Positions 62,378 to 64,000 of a DNA stretch of 64,000 nt are shown here, piece by piece. The notes under the pieces were generated by a model. It was not told where the DNA came from. It did no database searches and worked only from the letters and a program-made list of their open reading frames with translations. Source of the stretch: Vacuolonema iberomarrocanum LEGE 07170 (GTDB lineage: Bacteria; Cyanobacteriota; Cyanobacteriia; Elainellales; Elainellaceae); contig JADEXA010000011.1 of the NCBI GenBank assembly GCA_015207365.1, positions 1-64,000 of the forward strand, in the 5' to 3' direction. Every line of letters begins with the position of its first letter. The stretch's first letter is position 1. A program made the position numbers and the translations under genes.

Positions 62378-64000
62378 TTAGGATGACTGGGGCGATCGCC
62401 TTGAGCTTTTGGAGGTTGGGCGATCGCTCCATTGCTGCTTCATCCGCTCGATCCGTTCCATCAATGTTTCGTTGGACATGCGCGAGTTCAGCCGTTCCAC
62501 TAGCAGTGGAAAGGCGAGGGGCGATGGGCGACGCATCGTTTGCCAAATCAGGGGAAGGGACTGCATGCGCTCTAGAGTTTTGGCGAGTCGGTGGGCTTCC
62601 AACTGCTCATCCAACACTTCTCGCTCCGCCTGTTTGAGCAACAAGTTTTCGGGTTCATATTTGGAGAACACATCATAGATCAGTGACGAACTAATTTGCA
62701 GTTGGCTCGATGTTTTCTTCGCGGAAGGATAGCCCTTGAACACTAGCCCCGCGACCTGGGATATGCCTCGAAATTTGCGTCCTGTTAGCTCAGAAATATT
62801 GAGGCTTGACTTCAAGTCGGCTTCCAGATTTTCCAGGCTCAGGAAGTCTTCGGAAAACAACTCCTGGAACGGGTAATCTTTGGGCGCAAGGATTTCGAAG
62901 CCATAGTCGTTGACCGAGATAGTAAAGGTGGCTCGTTTCTTGTTCGCAAAGCGGTAGCCCCACAGGAACCCCAGCCCCTCATGCACAAACCGACCTTCAA
63001 AGGGAAACACATAAAGGTGCTGCCCTTCTCGCGTTTTGCACGTTTCGATCAGCAGCTCATCCATGGCGGGAATATGCGAAATCTGTTCTTGGACGGCGAG
63101 AATGGGGGCAATGCAGGTCAGTTCCTGGTTTTGATGGGTGTGGTTTGAGACACCATCTAGCTCCTGCCGAATGCGGGTGCTGAGAGTATCGGAAATGGCT
63201 AGATTCCCTCCGTACCAACTGGGGGTAACGGTTGATTTTTTAGTGGTTTTGCGAACATACACCACCATGTCTTTGATCATCGAAAACTCAAGCTGTCGTC
63301 CCGCATAAAAGAAGACATCCCCCTTTTTGAGTCGTGCCACAAAGTTCTCTTCAATCGTGCCCAGATTTTTGCCCTTTAGGAAGGAGATGCGGAGGGTGGA
63401 ATTGGAGGAAATCGTGCCAATGCCCATCCGATGCATCCGCAGAATTTGGGCGTCTGTTACCTTAAATCGGCTGTCTTCGTAGATGACTTTGCGGTAACGG
63501 GGATAGGCGCTGAGACACTTTCCTCCCGTTGTGATGAATTCTAGAATCCAGAAAAACTCTTCGTCGGTGAGGTCTTGATAGGCCACAGTTTGGCGCAGGT
63601 GGGCGAAGGTTGACTCAGCCTCAAAACCATCGCCGCAAGCTAGGGTAACGAGGTGTTGGGTCAGCACATCGTAGGGTTTATGCAGGGGCGATCGCGCTTC
63701 CAACTCCCCGGCTTCTAGCCCTCGCCGAAAGGCCGAAATTTCCAGCAACTCCAGCGCATTGGTGGGCAGAAAGAAGACCTCGGATGTTCCCTGCGGAACA
63801 TGAGCCGACCGCCCCGCTCGCTGCAACAACCGCGCCAGCTTTTTAGCGCTACCGATTTGCACCACCCGTTCCACAGGCTGGAAGTCTACCCCCAAATCGA
63901 GGGATGAGGTGCAGACAACCCACTTAATATCTCCAGTCTTGACTCCCGCTTCGATCGCTTCTCGCTCTTTGACATCAATGGAGCCATGGTGCAGGGCAAT
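62378..64000 (-). CDS. Lhr-type, ligase-associated DEXH helicase (partial, 3' part)
   Basis: An open frame runs from the right edge to a stop at 62378, 540 codons visible. The C-terminal helicase half has VVCTSSLDLGVDF (motif V) and QRAGRSAH (motif VI), and the DUF4145/Lhr-like winged-helix and core domain follow. The pattern matches the DNA-damage-response helicase that pairs with PdeM. The start, N-terminal RecA domain and motifs I-III are outside the window. A Met at 63895 is not the true start. Confidence 0.9.
   Translation of the reverse strand: MALHHGSIDVKEREAIEAGVKTGDIKWVVCTSSLDLGVDFQPVERVVQIGSAKKLARLLQRAGRSAHVPQGTSEVFFLPTNALELLEISAFRRGLEAGELEARSPLHKPYDVLTQHLVTLACGDGFEAESTFAHLRQTVAYQDLTDEEFFWILEFITTGGKCLSAYPRYRKVIYEDSRFKVTDAQILRMHRMGIGTISSNSTLRISFLKGKNLGTIEENFVARLKKGDVFFYAGRQLEFSMIKDMVVYVRKTTKKSTVTPSWYGGNLAISDTLSTRIRQELDGVSNHTHQNQELTCIAPILAVQEQISHIPAMDELLIETCKTREGQHLYVFPFEGRFVHEGLGFLWGYRFANKKRATFTISVNDYGFEILAPKDYPFQELFSEDFLSLENLEADLKSSLNISELTGRKFRGISQVAGLVFKGYPSAKKTSSQLQISSSLIYDVFSKYEPENLLLKQAEREVLDEQLEAHRLAKTLERMQSLPLIWQTMRRPSPLAFPLLVERLNSRMSNETLMERIERMKQQWSDRPTSKSSRRSPQSS

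Overview
The window is cyanobacterial. The HIP1 octamer GCGATCGC recurs throughout, in genes and in gaps. The gene set also fits: a devBCA exporter, a carotenoid-isomerase-like oxidoreductase, a WD40 Ser/Thr kinase, several Uma2-family proteins, cbiMNQO behind a cobalamin riboswitch, a PsiE homologue and a TM-helix-repeat MscS-like protein. Many short toxin-antitoxin genes and many hairpin-forming repeats suggest a medium or large, repeat-rich genome, perhaps a filamentous non-heterocystous type. That last point is inference. I saw no rRNA, tRNA, CRISPR array, prophage or intact transposase.

Layout. 0-8 kb: the tail of an unknown gene, a paired-repeat spacer, a single-chain fusion of the small and large subunits of an isopropylmalate dehydratase/homoaconitase-type enzyme, psiE, and a large 5-oxoprolinase. 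8-11.6 kb: accessory genes (Uma2, a frameshifted antitoxin, a membrane protein divergent from a Ser-rich peptide, an orphan DUF433 antitoxin, a small protein plus HNH nuclease pair, an ElaA-type acetyltransferase). 11.6-26.6 kb: a methyltransferase, gamma-glutamyltransferase, and regulator-target modules. Three TetR modules and one LysR module control or face a P460 cytochrome plus secreted protein, a beta-propeller protein, an SDR, and a GNAT plus alpha/beta hydrolase; a PAS histidine kinase lies among them. 26.7-37 kb: MscS-like protein, WD40 kinase, FGGY kinase, glycosyltransferase and CrtISO-like oxidoreductase. 37-40 kb: an ECF sigma and anti-sigma pair. 40.3-44.5 kb: TetR divergent from devBCA, with a palindromic operator between the -35 and -10. 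44.5-50 kb: a HigBA-like pair, uvrA and two Uma2 genes. 50.2-53.6 kb: cobalamin riboswitch and cbiMNQO. 53.7-64 kb: GH57, an ABC-2 permease, BrnTA, TenA, acetyl-CoA synthetase, a DM13 protein, PdeM, a ParA/MinD ATPase and an Lhr-type helicase running off the end.

The strongest non-genic signal is a population of compact hairpin elements of about 85-110 bp. One family (ends AGGACTTACGCA / TGCGTAAGTCCT) has three clear and two decayed copies whose central palindromes differ but stay self-complementary. A second family has two inverted copies at 3.2 and 25.0 kb. Several more near-perfect palindromes of 18-26 bp per arm share an architecture (AT-richer base, GC-rich tip) but not a sequence. Several sit directly at the 3' end of a gene, and two appear to contribute the stop codon.
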